A stretch of DNA of 64,000 bases, taken from contig NC_133332.1 of assembly GCF_042186555.1 (NCBI RefSeq), positions 241,174,406-241,238,405 of the forward strand, given 5' to 3'. The notes under the pieces were generated by a model. It was given only the letters and a program-made list of their open reading frames with translations. It ran no database searches and was not told the DNA's origin. Shown piece by piece: positions 54,683-64,000 of the stretch. The DNA is from Aquarana catesbeiana (taxonomy: Eukaryota; Chordata; Amphibia; Anura; Ranidae). Position numbers and translations under genes: made by a program. Position 1 is the first letter of the stretch, and every line of letters begins with the position of its first letter.

Positions 54683-55084
54683 AGCCCGGGTTCACACCTA
54701 TGCAAATTAGATGCGGCTTACACCGCATCTAATTCGCAGGACATTTTAAAATACATTCATATGAATGCATCTGGTTCACATATGTGTGTTGCATTCGCAC
54801 TGCGCATTGCACAAAAAAAAGTGTGCGTTTTCTGGGCATTGCGGTGCGAATTACGAGCCCCTTATCTTCTATGGGAACGCATCTGCTTCGCAGATGCATT
54901 GCGTTCTGAACATGGATTTTCTACTTCTCCTCACTACACCTCCCCCTCTCCCCCCCCTCTCCCTCCCTCTCTCCCTGCTTACTGATCCTGAGCTAAAACA
55001 CAGTGATTCCTTTGAACAGGAGATTTTTATCTCCCCAGTGAAACCTGAGCTTCAATTCGCACCGCACATGTGTGAAACCAGGCT
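54683..55084. mobile_element. MITE with AGCCCGGGTTCACAC ends
   Basis: Left AGCCCGGGTTCACACC and right GTGTGAAACCAGGCT are inverted. Subterminal GCATCTAATTCGC and GTGCGAATT words alternate on both strands; a GCATCTGCTTCGCAGATGC hairpin lies at about 54879. Target duplication unclear. Confidence 0.7.
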
Positions 55085-56210
55085 CAATCCAATCAGTTTA
55101 GGCTAATATAGCATATGCAATTTTTGTATTAGGGGTTGTTACAGTTCATCCTTATGCCTAAATGTAACACATCCTAAAGCACTGTACACACAATAAGAAT
55201 ATTGGACAAATAATTTTTTGCATCCTAGTCTCATATCGACAATGAAGAGGTTACAGAACTTAAGAAAATTCTCGCACGACAGAATACAACTTCAGTGATG
55301 TTATGTATTGTACTTTCGGACGAAAACTGTACTTAACAAACATCTTATGAGAAAAATGTTCATGTTTGTCCCTTCGATTAATTTCAGATGAACTGTCGTG
55401 ATCAGCTCTCAAAAGCTGTGTACTAGCGATCAGATTCTCATATGATCGCTTTGAAAGCGATCATTTTCAGCTGATTTTCTGATTGTGCGTACTAGGCCTC
55501 AACTTGCGGCATAAAACTTGGGTGTGCAGTCAAATAGATGGAGTATGCGGTACATAGCGAGAGGGCAGGGCCGGCAGTGTGTGTGTGTGAAGCGGGTGGG
55601 TTGGTTGTAGTTGACAGCTCCCTAAACTATTAATTACATAGACAAGCCCACATCAGTAAAAGCTTCCAGAGCACTGTGCTAGGAAGCCAGCGTGCACACA
55701 TGCCAGCCGATAGCGCTGCTGATACAATAAAGAATGACAGAAAAAAATCTTGATGGTTTTCTGAATAAGATAAAAAAAACAACACTGTTTAAAATGGATA
55801 TCCTTCCAAGAATTTTGTATGAATTTCAGACCTTACCAATATGCCAGTCCCTGAAAACATTCAAACTCAATCATGCAACACTGTACCTATATGAAATTTT
55901 ACACACAAATAGAGCTTTCTTTTGGTGGTATTTAATCACTGCTTTTTTTTTATTTTTTGCGCTATAAAAGAAAAAAGACCAAAAATTCTGTAAAAAATGT
56001 ATTTTTTATTTTTTTGCAGATTAGTAATTTTTCTTCATATATTTTGGCCAAAATTTATACTGCTACATATCTTTGGTAAAAAATAACCCAAATCGGTGTA
56101 TATTATTTGGTCTTTCTGAAAGTTATAGAGTCTACAAGCTATGGTGCCTATCATTGAAAATTGATCACACCTGATGTACTGACAGCCTAATTTCTAATTT
56201 CTTCAGACAC
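55085..56210. other. Unassigned A/T-rich repeat sequence
   Basis: 55890-56150 contains TTTTTGCGCTATAAAAG and T-rich runs, a texture seen in dispersed amphibian repeats. A GTGTGTGTG run lies at about 55577. No gene; the 77-codon frame at 55734 is A-rich noise. Confidence 0.35.
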
Positions 56211-56212
56211 TA

Positions 56213-56615
56213 AGGCCCCTTTCACACGGGACGGATCCGTGTTGATCCGCCCCGTGTTTATCCGCTGCTCAGCGGGGATCGCTCCGCTTTCCCCAGCTGA
56301 GCCGGCAGATGACAGGGCGGGACCCGCACACCGTGCAGGGACCGCCCTGTCAGATCTCCGCTCTCCCCTATGGGGGATCGGAGGAACACGGACCGTCTGT
56401 CCGTGTTCATCCGATCCGCTCTGCAGACGGATAGAAAAATAGGATTTTCTTCCGTCCGCAGAATCGGACGAGAGCGGAGCCGGACAACATCGGGTGTCAG
56501 CGGATGTACATCCGCTGACACCCGCTATCCCATAGGGATGCATGTATGTCCGTATTTCATCCGAAAACGGATGGATGAAATACGGACATACGGTCCACAT
56601 GTGTGAAAGGGGCCT
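56213..56615. mobile_element. MITE with AGGCCCCTTTCACACGGG ends, TA target duplication
   Basis: Left AGGCCCCTTTCACACGGG and right GTGTGAAAGGGGCCT are inverted; TA on both sides (56211-56212, 56616-56617). Internal CGGATCCG, GATCGGAGG and TCCGCTGACACCCGC words repeat on both strands. The long antisense frames here (137, 87 codons) are caused by these. Same family as 25995-26212. Confidence 0.85.
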
Positions 56616-56629
56616 TACAAGCCAGGAAA

Positions 56630-57330
56630 GTACAAATACCCCCCAAATTACTCATTTTTGGAAAGTAGACATTCCAAAGTATTTAGTAAGAGGCATGGTG
56701 AGTTTTTTGAAGTTGTCATTTTTCCCCACAATTCTTTGCAAAATGAAGATTTATTTCTCACACATGGCATATGCATACAACAAATTACACCCCAAAGCAC
56801 ATTATGTTACTCCTCCTGAGTATGGTGATACCATATGTGTGGGACTTTTACACAGCATGGCCACACACCGAGACCCAACATGCAGGAAGCACCTTCAGGC
56901 GTTCTAGGGACATAAATGACACATATAATTTCTTGACTACCTCTTCCACTTTTGAAAGCCCTGGAGCACCAGGACAATGGAAACGCCCAAAAAATGACCC
57001 CATTTTGGAAAGCAAACACCCCATTGTATATTCTATGAGGTATAATGAGTCTTTTGAACATGTCATTTTTTTCCAAAAGTTTTTGGAAAATGTGGAGAGA
57101 AAATGAAATGGCATTTTTTTTACACAAAGTTGTCCATTTATACAATATTTCTAACATGTACATAGCAAAAATTACACCCCAAAATACATTCTGCTACTCT
57201 TCCCAAGTATGGCGCTACCACATATGTGAGACTTTTACACAGCAAGGTCATATACAGAGGCCCAACATGCAGGGAGCACCATCAGGCGTTCCAGGGGCAT
57301 ACATTTCAAATCTAATTTGACTACCTATTA
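56630..57330. repeat. Two-copy tandem repeat, period near 360-390 bp
   Basis: Paired phrases: TTTTTGGAAAGTAGACA (56655) with TTTTGGAAAGCAAACACCCC (57003); AATTACACCCCAAAGCACATT (56783) with AATTACACCCCAAAATACATT (57168); CACAGCATGGCCA with CACAGCAAGGTCA; AGGCGTTCTAGGG with AGGCGTTCCAGGG. Moderately diverged. Confidence 0.85.
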
Positions 57331-57344
57331 CACTTTTGTGATGC

Positions 57345-57815
57345 ACTGTAGTGGCACTGATTGGCACTGTAGTGGCACTAATGGCCACTGTAGTGGTACT
57401 AATGGTCACTGTAGTGGCATGGTTGAGAACTGATGCGGCATGGATGAGAACTGATGTGGCATGGATGAGGCATGGATGAGCGTGAATGAGGCATAAATGA
57501 ACCATGAATGGGGATGGATGAGCCATGGATGGGAATGGATGAGCCGTGGATGGCTGAGAATGGATGTGGATGGATGAGCCGTGGATGGGGATAGCTGAGC
57601 CGTGGATGGGGATGGCTGAGTAAGGATGGGGAAGGCTGAGTGAGGATGGGGATGGCTGAGTATGGATGGCCGAGTATGAATGGGGATGGCCGAGTATGAA
57701 TGGGGATGGCTGAGTATGGATGGGGATGGCTGAGTATGGATGGGAATGGCTGAGTATGAATGGGATGGCTGAGTATGAATGGCATGGCTGAGTATGGATG
57801 GATGGATGAGTGTAG
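57345..57815. repeat. Minisatellite with GGATGGCTGAGTATG core
   Basis: Two zones: CACTGTAGTGGCACTAATGG units (57345-57420), then about twenty units of GGATGAGCCATGGATGG or GGGGATGGCTGAGTATGGAT. Long antisense His/Ser/Pro frames (up to 198 codons) are by-products. Confidence 0.9.
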
Positions 57816-58179
57816 GAATTGGCACAGATCAGCGCTGTGGGCACTACAGATCCAGCTCATAGTGCACCCGATCTCTCCCCTCGCACTGTACCGATCGGTA
57901 CGGAGAGGGGAAGGTTAAGCCTGGGATGTCCTGGCTTGTTTACAACATTTGACGGAGCGATTACGTGGTAAAGGGCCGCAGTCATCGGCGATTTGCTGTG
58001 ATCCAGACCCAGCGGTCACGGATATTCCTGGGTGCTGGCCCCAGGGGGCACGCGGGAGCAAGATTCTTGTCCCTCCCAAAGTTACACCCTCCCAAAGTTA
58101 TTGAACCGCGCTGTAGCTGTCATTCGGCTATGTCGCAGTTGTTAACTGGTTAAAGAAGGTTCCATACATCAACCTTGTG
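57816..58179. other. Unassigned DNA, possibly the right end of a TTAA-type repeat
   Basis: Sequence ends in TTGTTAACTGGTTAAAG (58140-58156), reminiscent of TTAA-flanked MITE ends, but no left partner was identified. Confidence 0.3.
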
Positions 58180-59286
58180 TGTAGCATCCCTTAGCATTGC
58201 TAGAGTTTGTTTTTGTACAGAGTAGGTAAATTGTTCAGACTTGGCTGGCAGCCAAGCCTGTGTGTTTTTATGGGTCAGGGTTGAGTGACTCTGGTATGGG
58301 AGGCTGGTATGACTCACAGGCAGCATCTCTGCTAGCTCCCCCTACTTCTGGAAACTAGCAGAAGATTCCAGAAGGATGGAATTGGAGGAGGAGCTGCCTC
58401 GAGTATTCTGAGGGCCCTGATCAATCCCCAACAGATGGGTCAGCCCAGGTGGGGCAGTGTGGAGTTCGGATGGAAGATGGAGATGGAGTGTTAGGCTGTT
58501 GGAGGCCTTTGAGAGTAGCCCCCTAGTCTGGGGATGGGGGACTCAGGCCTGGGCTCGGGTGCAGAAGGGGCCCCTCTTCAATACACACAGGGATCCTGAC
58601 CAGAAGGCACGGGAGCAAGGAGAGGACAGCAGGAGGACATTGCCGGGCAAATCTCCAGGGAGAAAGACAGCCAGGAGGGCTGGTGAGTGTTACAGTCAGA
58701 AGACTGAGAGGCATGCCTGAAGGAACTGGGTGAAAGCAGTCTGGGATGGATGCAGAGTCAGTCTGGGAGGACTGTGGAGTCTTAGCCAGGAGGGCTAGTG
58801 AAAGGGGCAGCTACAGCCAGGTGGGCATGCAGTGCCTGAAGAGGTGGTACGAGATCAGTAGCCACAGAAATTGGACAGCTAAGCACTGGGACCTCATTTC
58901 TGCTACACTACCAAAGGGGCCTGCGGTCACTGCCTACAAAGGGCATTTACTACAGATCTAACTGGATCTAGGTTGGATCATCTTTTCAGTGCTAGTTGGT
59001 CCTGGGAGATGTAGTTCTACAAGCAAGATTGTGCTGGAGGTAGAAGAGGAGAACTGTACATACTGTATATAGTTGTGTCCCTGAAGAATACTTTCTGTGT
59101 TATTAAGTGGGCATCCCATAATAACCCTATTCCTTATCCAAGTTCAACTCCCCTAATTAAATACAAAAAAACAAAGCTGCAAGGACTGATTCCTGACTCC
59201 AGCGCGTGTGGGAAATTAATTTGCCTGGCTGTGCAGGGTGGGAGTTACCCATATTCACCAGCGGCTCCTATGTGGGTAGCGCTACA
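58180..59286 (+). repeat. 5' LTR (about 1.1 kb)
   Basis: Begins TGTAGC and ends GCTACA, a TG..CA pair with six-base inverted ends, directly before the primer binding site. Only the last ~30 bases have a partner at 62734-62767 (AGCNGCTCCTA then GGGTAG then GCTACA). Purine-rich U3-like part; no clear TATA box chosen. Confidence 0.6.
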
Positions 59287-59288
59287 TT

Positions 59289-59306
59289 TGGGGGCTCGTC
59301 CAGCAT
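59289..59306 (+). promoter_or_regulatory. Primer binding site, tRNA-Pro type
   Basis: TGGGGGCTCGTCCAGCAT follows the LTR end after TT. It matches the 3' end complement of tRNA-Pro at 16 of 18 positions. Reverse transcription would start here. Confidence 0.75.
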
Positions 59307-59918
59307 ATCTGCCCACCAGTAACCTGCCTGCCATTGCTCCTAGCAACCAGAGTTTCTCATCGAGCCAGGAAACTGTGCCTTGTTCCAAAGACCACCAGAG
59401 GGGTTGAATCAGGGAAGGACTTATGTGCTCTGCCTGTTTGTGACCGTTGCTTTAAAAACCAAGCGCCGTTATCCAAAGCAACCAGAGGGAGCTGCCTTTC
59501 AAGTTATTGCTGCCCTGCGGGACGGACACCTGGAATACAAATCTGCTCTTTCAGTGAACTTTAACACGTGCTGTCACCTGTGGCAACCATGATCGCGACC
59601 ATGGGTTACAAATACGTCCAGCAATCTGCCAATGCTGGACCAAGTGACTTTAAATTTAAATTCCTGCTACCTACAGTAAAGTGTGCCTGGAGATGTCTAA
59701 TGTTGCCCATGGTGATCAGGGTAAGTCAGCAGGGTCCTGCAGAAGGGACTGTTCCAATCCTGCTAATTACAGTGAGATATGTGCCATAGACTTTATTGTT
59801 ATCTAAGGCAACCACAGTACAAGTCAGCTGCCTCATGCTCCTAGTTGCTCGGGCACAGTCGGTGTCAAGGGACATGTTCGGACAAGTTCTGCAAGTATCA
59901 ATGTGCCTGCAATCTTAA
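59307..59918 (+). other. Leader region of the LTR element
   Basis: Untranslated-leader-like sequence between the primer binding site and the MITE. The short frames (70-110 codons) have no motif. Confidence 0.4.
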
Positions 59919-60417
59919 AGAGGAGTTCCACCCAGGGGGGCCGTCAAAAAAAAAAAAAAAATTAAAAGTCAGCAGCTACAAATACTGCAGCTGCTGACTT
60001 TTAATTGGACACTTACCTGTCCCTGGGTCCAGCGATGCGGGGGATCGAAGCCCCGCTCGTCCCCCCCTCCGCTCGTCGGCGCCGGCATTTCGACTGTGGG
60101 CGCCGGGCTGTGGCTTCACAGCCTGGCACCCACTGCGCATGCGCGAGCGGCGCCGCGTGCCGTGATTGGCCGCTCAATCACCTGGGACCTGTAATGGGTC
60201 CCAGATGATTGACAGGAGGGAGGGAGCAGAGCGGAGCCCTTCCTGTGCCGAGGGGGAAGTGATGTCACCAGCCCAGGCAAAGGAACAGGCAGACTACGAG
60301 GGACCACCTAGCAACAGGCATTTAGAGGTAAGTGAAAAAAAAAAAATATCCAAATTTTTTTTGTTTTTTGTTTTAGAATTTTTCCAAGTATTTTTGTTTT
60401 TTGGGTGGAACCCCACT
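59919..60417. mobile_element. TTAA-flanked MITE (GCGGAGTTCCACCC family), best-preserved copy
   Basis: Left AGAGGAGTTCCACCC, right GGGTGGAACCCCACT; TTAA at 59915-59918 and 60418-60421. Internal TTAAAAGTCAGCAGC and GCAGCTGCTGACTTTTAA form a hairpin near 59965-60003. Inserted into the leader of the LTR element, so younger than it. Confidence 0.9.
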
Positions 60418-60610
60418 TTAAGTACAGCTAACAAATCGTCACAGCAACACGCGCGGGAAAAGGCCTGCTTATCAGAGCTGCGGAGGTGGAGCCACGCCCC
60501 AGAGGATACCCAGCGTTCCCTGCTAGCAGCGAGACAGGAGCAAGATGGCGGAAAGTGCACATGTGTACCCAGCGCTGACATGGTTACCTGATCTGTAGGA
60601 GCGGACACTG

Positions 60611-61900
60611 TTGGACACTGGTGTCCGGTTGGAGCATCGCAGGGGATTCACCTTCAGGATGATCGAGGGGACTGAGCAACTGTGCCTGCTGTGTCCCATT
60701 TGTAAAGTGCCAACTGTGTTGGTCAGTGCTTGGATCGAGTTCGGGCACTGTGAAGAGCCGCTCCTCCGGGTGACACCCAACGAGCAGGGGCCACAGTACT
60801 ACCAAGTGGACCTGCAGTCAGGACTTTGCACATTGAAGCCGCAGAAATTCTGGAAGGACGGTGGGGACCTGGGATCATCCCAACAAGGCGGGGTAGAGTC
60901 TGAGCCTGGTGACTCCCCTGTGAAGAACAGTGACATTGGGGTAGAAGAATGGAGATCTGCCATGAGCTGTAGCCCAGTCGGGAACCTGGTAACTGTGAGT
61001 ACTGCTCAGCAGGATCCAGAGACTGTCCCTGAAATGCCAGCTGTGATGATGTGCTCTGCTGACCCCAGCTGGAAGGAGCCAGTGCAAGAGGGAGATGTGC
61101 CTTCAGGTGATCCAGTAGGGGAAGGCAGTGACAAGGCCGTGGACTGGGGGTCACCCAGACTCCAGGCATAAGTGGGGCCCTTGGATGATGAGCTAGCGGA
61201 TTGGTCATCACACAGTAGCTCAGCGGAGGAATGGAAGTGGGGATACTCTCAGAAAAAGGAAGAAGTCCAGTCCGAGGTGTTGATAGTGCCAGATCCACCA
61301 CCCAGACCAGAGCAGCCGAATTCAAGCAGTGGGTCAAAAGATTCTCCAATTATTGTGTCCTTTCTGGAAAAGGGACGCCAAGAGTGGGTCAAAAGATTCT
61401 CCAATAATTTTGTCCTTTCTGGAAAAGGGAAGCCAAGAGAACTGCCCAGGTTTTCCAGTTTCCAGAGAGAGTTTCCAAGTGCAGCGCAAGACAGCTCTGG
61501 AGTGGGGTCTTGGAGTCCCCCGGGGAGAGTTGGAGGATGACCTGGTGTGGGAATACATGCACATCCCTAAGCCTCTGCGGGTGCCAGATTGTGAGGAGAC
61601 CTGGGCCCGATTTCAGAACATTCGCCAGGAATGGAGACTGGGGAGGACAATCTACAAGGACAAAGTGGGGATCGTGAAAGCAGGACAGCCGAGCCACTCT
61701 TTCGCTGCCAGGAGAGCTGATGGCAGCATGAGAAGATTGACAAATCCTGACTTATCTGCGAGGGACTGCTGGAGTGAGCAGCTTGCAGGTGAAAGTATTT
61801 ACATGGACAGCTGGGAGATGGCTGCCTATCGAGGCAAATATGTAATATTTCCCATAGTTGAGCTCATGACTTTCTCCCATAATACAACACTACACTACTG
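60611..61900 (+). pseudogene. Gag-position reading frames of the LTR element, family not recognised
   Basis: Frame 1 (60611-61171, 186 codons) includes LCLLCPICKVPTV and a hydrophilic Ser/Glu-rich second half. It ends at a TAA that is followed in the same frame by 122 more codons (61172-61540). A second frame (61329-61901) takes over at the duplicated segment near 61430 and reads ELEDDLVWEYMHIPKPLRV, WARFQNIRQEWRLG and ARDCWSEQLAGES up to about 61830. It then runs into the dispersed repeat. Position after leader and length suit gag. No zinc knuckle or major-homology motif is seen, so an unrelated accessory or captured gene is possible. At least one stop and one frameshift. Confidence 0.45.
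61329..61438 (+). repeat. Tandem duplication of about 54 bp inside the gag-position frame
   Basis: GTGGGTCAAAAGATTCTCC starts at about 61330 and again at 61385; both copies contain TCCTTTCTGGAAAAGGGA. Length differences by a few bases shift the frame, which explains the change of reading frame here. Confidence 0.88.
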
Positions 61901-62733
61901 AACAGCAAACTACCTACTCCAAGTTCTGAACTCAAGTTTGGTTTGAACTTAATACAACACTACACTCTTGAACAGCAAACTACCTACTCTAAGTTCTGAA
62001 CTCGTGTTTGGTTTGAACTTGGGTTTAGACCAAACCTGATAGGAAGCTCTTAATCCTGCCCACTGCCACCCAAAAAACTGCAGCTAGGGGATTCCCCACC
62101 ACACCTGCATGTACACAAAGGGGCAGGGATGCTTGTGACATCATTGACCAAATATGGCTATATGGCCATATTAGGTCAATGACATTGTCTTAATATGGCC
62201 ATATGACCATATAACCATCATATGGCCCCTTTGTAATGTCAGTTGCAGGGTGGAGACTTCTCTGCCCTCAGCTCATTGGACCCAGAATGACAGCTGGCTT
62301 CTGAGTTCGGAACCGAACACACATCCAAGCAAATACAACTTCATTCCTAGTCTTTAGTAAGCTATAGGCTTGGGTGTATACCAAACTCATGTCTAACCTA
62401 AACACCGTATGCCTGCACCCAGTTACAGGGTGATTGTGGTACTACCTGTCAAATGCAACATGGAGGTATTTTTTGCGATGCAGAAATGCAATGTTTATAC
62501 TCCCGTACAGCTACTTTTGATTTAGTGTAGTTCACTCCATAGGGAGCCATCGGGACGTTTCAATCTGGCACTGATCAGCTGCTACTTTTGAAGATTTTAG
62601 CAGCAAACCTGTCCTGCTAAAGTCTCAGTAGTAGTAAAAATCAGTGGTAGTAAAAATCAGTTGTGTAACTTACACAACTTGTGTAGCAAACCTGAGAGCA
62701 CATTGCACAGTTATTAAATTTCTACTTCGTATA
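61832..62733. repeat. Dispersed repeat, copy B (uninterrupted)
   Basis: About 900 bp matching 51045-51447 plus 52870-53358 without the Tc1 insert. Starts GAGGCAAATATGTA and ends near ATACTCAAGAAAG. Within it, TAATACAACACTACACT..CAGCAAACTACCTACTC is tandemly doubled (61880-62000). Confidence 0.8.
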
Positions 62734-62767
62734 CTCAAGAAAGCAGCTCCTACGGGGGTAGTGCTAC

Positions 62768-62949
62768 ATATGCTTAGGGACACTTGCCCCTATCCGTCCA
62801 ATTTCAACCATTTATGCTATGTCGTTGTCTTCCATAACCCCTACAGTGCCATATTATTTAGCTGAGTGGGAAAAGGAATTGGAGAGTATAATATCACAAG
62901 AAGATGTTACCAAAGCGTTTATGCTTTTGTGGCTGGCACAGATACAGAT
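62768..62949. other. Unassigned DNA
   Basis: Short stretch between the LTR end and a SINE/LINE-type tail; nothing recognised. Confidence 0.35.
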
Positions 62950-63065
62950 ACAGGGACCTTAGATTGTAAGCTCCTTGAGGGTAGGGACTGATGTGAATGA
63001 ACAATGTATATGTAAAGCGCTGCGTAAATTGACGGCGCTATACAAGTACTTGAAATAAATTAAAA
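62950..63065 (+). repeat. SINE/LINE-type tail with GTAAAGCGCTGCGTAAATTG
   Basis: TTGTAAGCTCCTTGAGGGTAGGGAC, then GTAAAGCGCTGCGTAAATTG and GGCGCTATACAAGTA with an A-rich end. This 3' tail type is common in amphibian genomes. A reverse copy lies at 63785-63920. Confidence 0.65.
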
Positions 63066-63079
63066 AATAAATAATTATG

Positions 63080-63745
63080 AGGAAAGTATTGTAGTGTGGT
63101 CCCCGTGGATATCTTTCTGTGCATTCTTGGAGATGAGAGAGTTGATTGAGGTAGGATATATTGTAAAAAAGTAAAGCGGATTAGGGGACATGGAGGGTTA
63201 TGTGGTGCAGATTTGAGAATGAATTGCTCTGCTTGTGATCATTGCTTGTGATCTGTTATTTTGCTGTTAGAGAGCTAAAACTTTTAAGGAACATTATATT
63301 TTCTTCCGAATGATGAATTTTCATTAGTTCCTTTTAATTAAACGATGACAGCAATATACTTCAACAGCGCAAATTCAAATACCGTTCAATCTTTGACCTG
63401 TCATTTAGCCAAGGTGGCCACTGTGTGAGTTTCCTGCACCAAAAGCACCTCTCCCGGCACTGACACTGCTCCTTTGTTAGCTGCAAGTATATCTCACTTC
63501 TTCCTGAAGAGGGATCCGTCATCTAGAGCGCTGCCAATCACCCTTTACAAACAGGAAAGTTGGCGCTCACACCGCTGTGTCACTCTGGCTTCGACGTAAT
63601 CAGCTGTGTTAATGCTACGCCAAGACATGACCCGGAGTCCTCACACCAGCATGAGACTACAGGGCACCTGCGTCACCTTAACCCTTCACTTCTTTCTTAC
63701 AATACTAGATAGACAGAAAGAAAGATAAAATATAAAGCGACAGAT
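63080..63745. other. Complex island, possible conserved non-coding DNA
   Basis: 63260-63690 lacks repeats and has TTAATTAAACGATGACAG, CAATCTTTGACCTGTCATTT and CCAATCACC words. No open frame of note. It is the most CNE-like stretch of the window by texture; conservation untested. Confidence 0.3.
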
Positions 63746-63747
63746 AG

Positions 63748-63784
63748 AATTATTATTATTTTTATTAATATTATTATTATTATA
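63748..63784. repeat. (ATT)n microsatellite
   Basis: About twelve ATT/TTA trinucleotides with minor interruptions, next to a SINE/LINE-type tail in reverse. Confidence 0.9.
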
Positions 63785-63920
63785 CAGTAATTATATAGCG
63801 CCAACAGTTTATGCAGAGCTTTACACTATAAAGGGAGACTGTACAGTTTACGTATAATACAATTCAAGACAAGAGGTTTTGGAGGGCTCTGCTCATGAGA
63901 GCTTACAATCATATTGAGAG
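63785..63920 (-). repeat. SINE/LINE-type tail, reverse copy
   Basis: Minus-strand relative of 62950-63065: ATATAGCGCCAACAGTTTATG, CAGAGCTTTACA and AGAGCTTACAATC correspond to its tail words. Confidence 0.6.
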
Positions 63921-64000
63921 AGCAAGTGGTACAAAATGTAGCAACTGCAAAGAATGAGTTGATGAAGAAAAAAAGTTTAGTTGTTAGGCAGAGGCGGGAT

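Larger units (their letters stand above)
58180..62767 (+). mobile_element. LTR retrotransposon / endogenous-retrovirus-like element, incomplete
   Basis: Order: 5' LTR, tRNA-Pro-type primer binding site, gag-position frames, then a short 3' LTR end (GCAGCTCCTACGGGGG then TAGTGCTACA, 62734-62767). The body is interrupted by a TTAA MITE (59919-60417) and carries the dispersed repeat at 61832-62733. No protease, reverse transcriptase, integrase or envelope motif was seen, so the copy has lost pol or was always non-autonomous. Old and defective. Confidence 0.6.

Noticed and set aside
56187..56606. Overlapping frames on both strands, up to 137 codons
   Set aside because: Caused by palindromic CGGATCCG words of the MITE at 56213-56615.
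57248..57860. Antisense frames of 139-198 codons, His/Ser/Pro rich
   Set aside because: Direct translation of the minisatellite in three frames; all frames are open because of the repeat, not because of coding.
63000..63060. tRNA gene
   Set aside because: GTAAAGCGCTGCG..GGCGCTATAC looks stem-like but lacks A and B box order and cloverleaf; it is a repeat tail also found in reverse at 63.8 kb.

Overview
The window looks like a piece of an amphibian chromosome, most likely a ranid (true) frog. This is inferred from the repeat mix: PIF/Harbinger MITEs with TGCCGCGTACACACG ends, TTAA-flanked MITEs, L1/Tx1-type LINE pieces, BED-finger hAT elements and Tc1 elements with spliced, decayed genes. I found no complete host gene, tRNA, rRNA, operon or CRISPR array. 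Every recognisable protein-coding tract belongs to a transposable element, and nearly all are broken by stops or frameshifts.

Layout. 1-11.5 kb: a MITE and tandem repeats, then a minus-strand hAT element with BED-finger transposase (about 1.28-6.85 kb). It abuts a minus-strand L1-type LINE with a nearly intact ORF1 and a cut-off ORF2 (about 6.85-9.9 kb). An inverted repeat and a plus-strand LINE 3' piece follow. 11.5-35 kb: mostly non-coding DNA carrying fold-back (palindromic) repeats, MITEs with clear target-site duplications (8-bp hAT, TTA Harbinger, TA pogo-like, TTAA), LINE 3' fragments and an LTR-like remnant. 35.21-45.89 kb: one large PIF/Harbinger element with TTA target-site duplications. 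It holds a plus-strand two-exon transposase, minus-strand exons of the partner MADF/Myb-like gene, a second MADF gene on the plus strand with its own TATA box, and an inverted diverged MADF fragment. A 1.85-kb hAT fold-back element and a 1.6-kb Tc1 element are nested inside. 46-58 kb: fold-backs, a second Tc1 element inside a dispersed repeat, MITEs and a minisatellite. 58.18-62.77 kb: an LTR-retrotransposon/endogenous-retrovirus-like element with a 1.1-kb LTR, a tRNA-Pro-type primer binding site and gag-position reading frames of unknown affinity, without recognisable pol.

How the parts relate. The Harbinger is the likely relative of two MITEs in the same window (20.27-20.69 and 27.79-28.18 kb), which share its termini and TTA duplications. 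The nesting gives a relative order: Harbinger first, then hAT fold-back and Tc1. Islands of complex sequence with homeodomain-like motifs between repeats (14.1, 17.7, 48.2, 49.4, 53.5 and 63.3 kb) are the best candidates for host regulatory DNA, but nothing in the window proves conservation.
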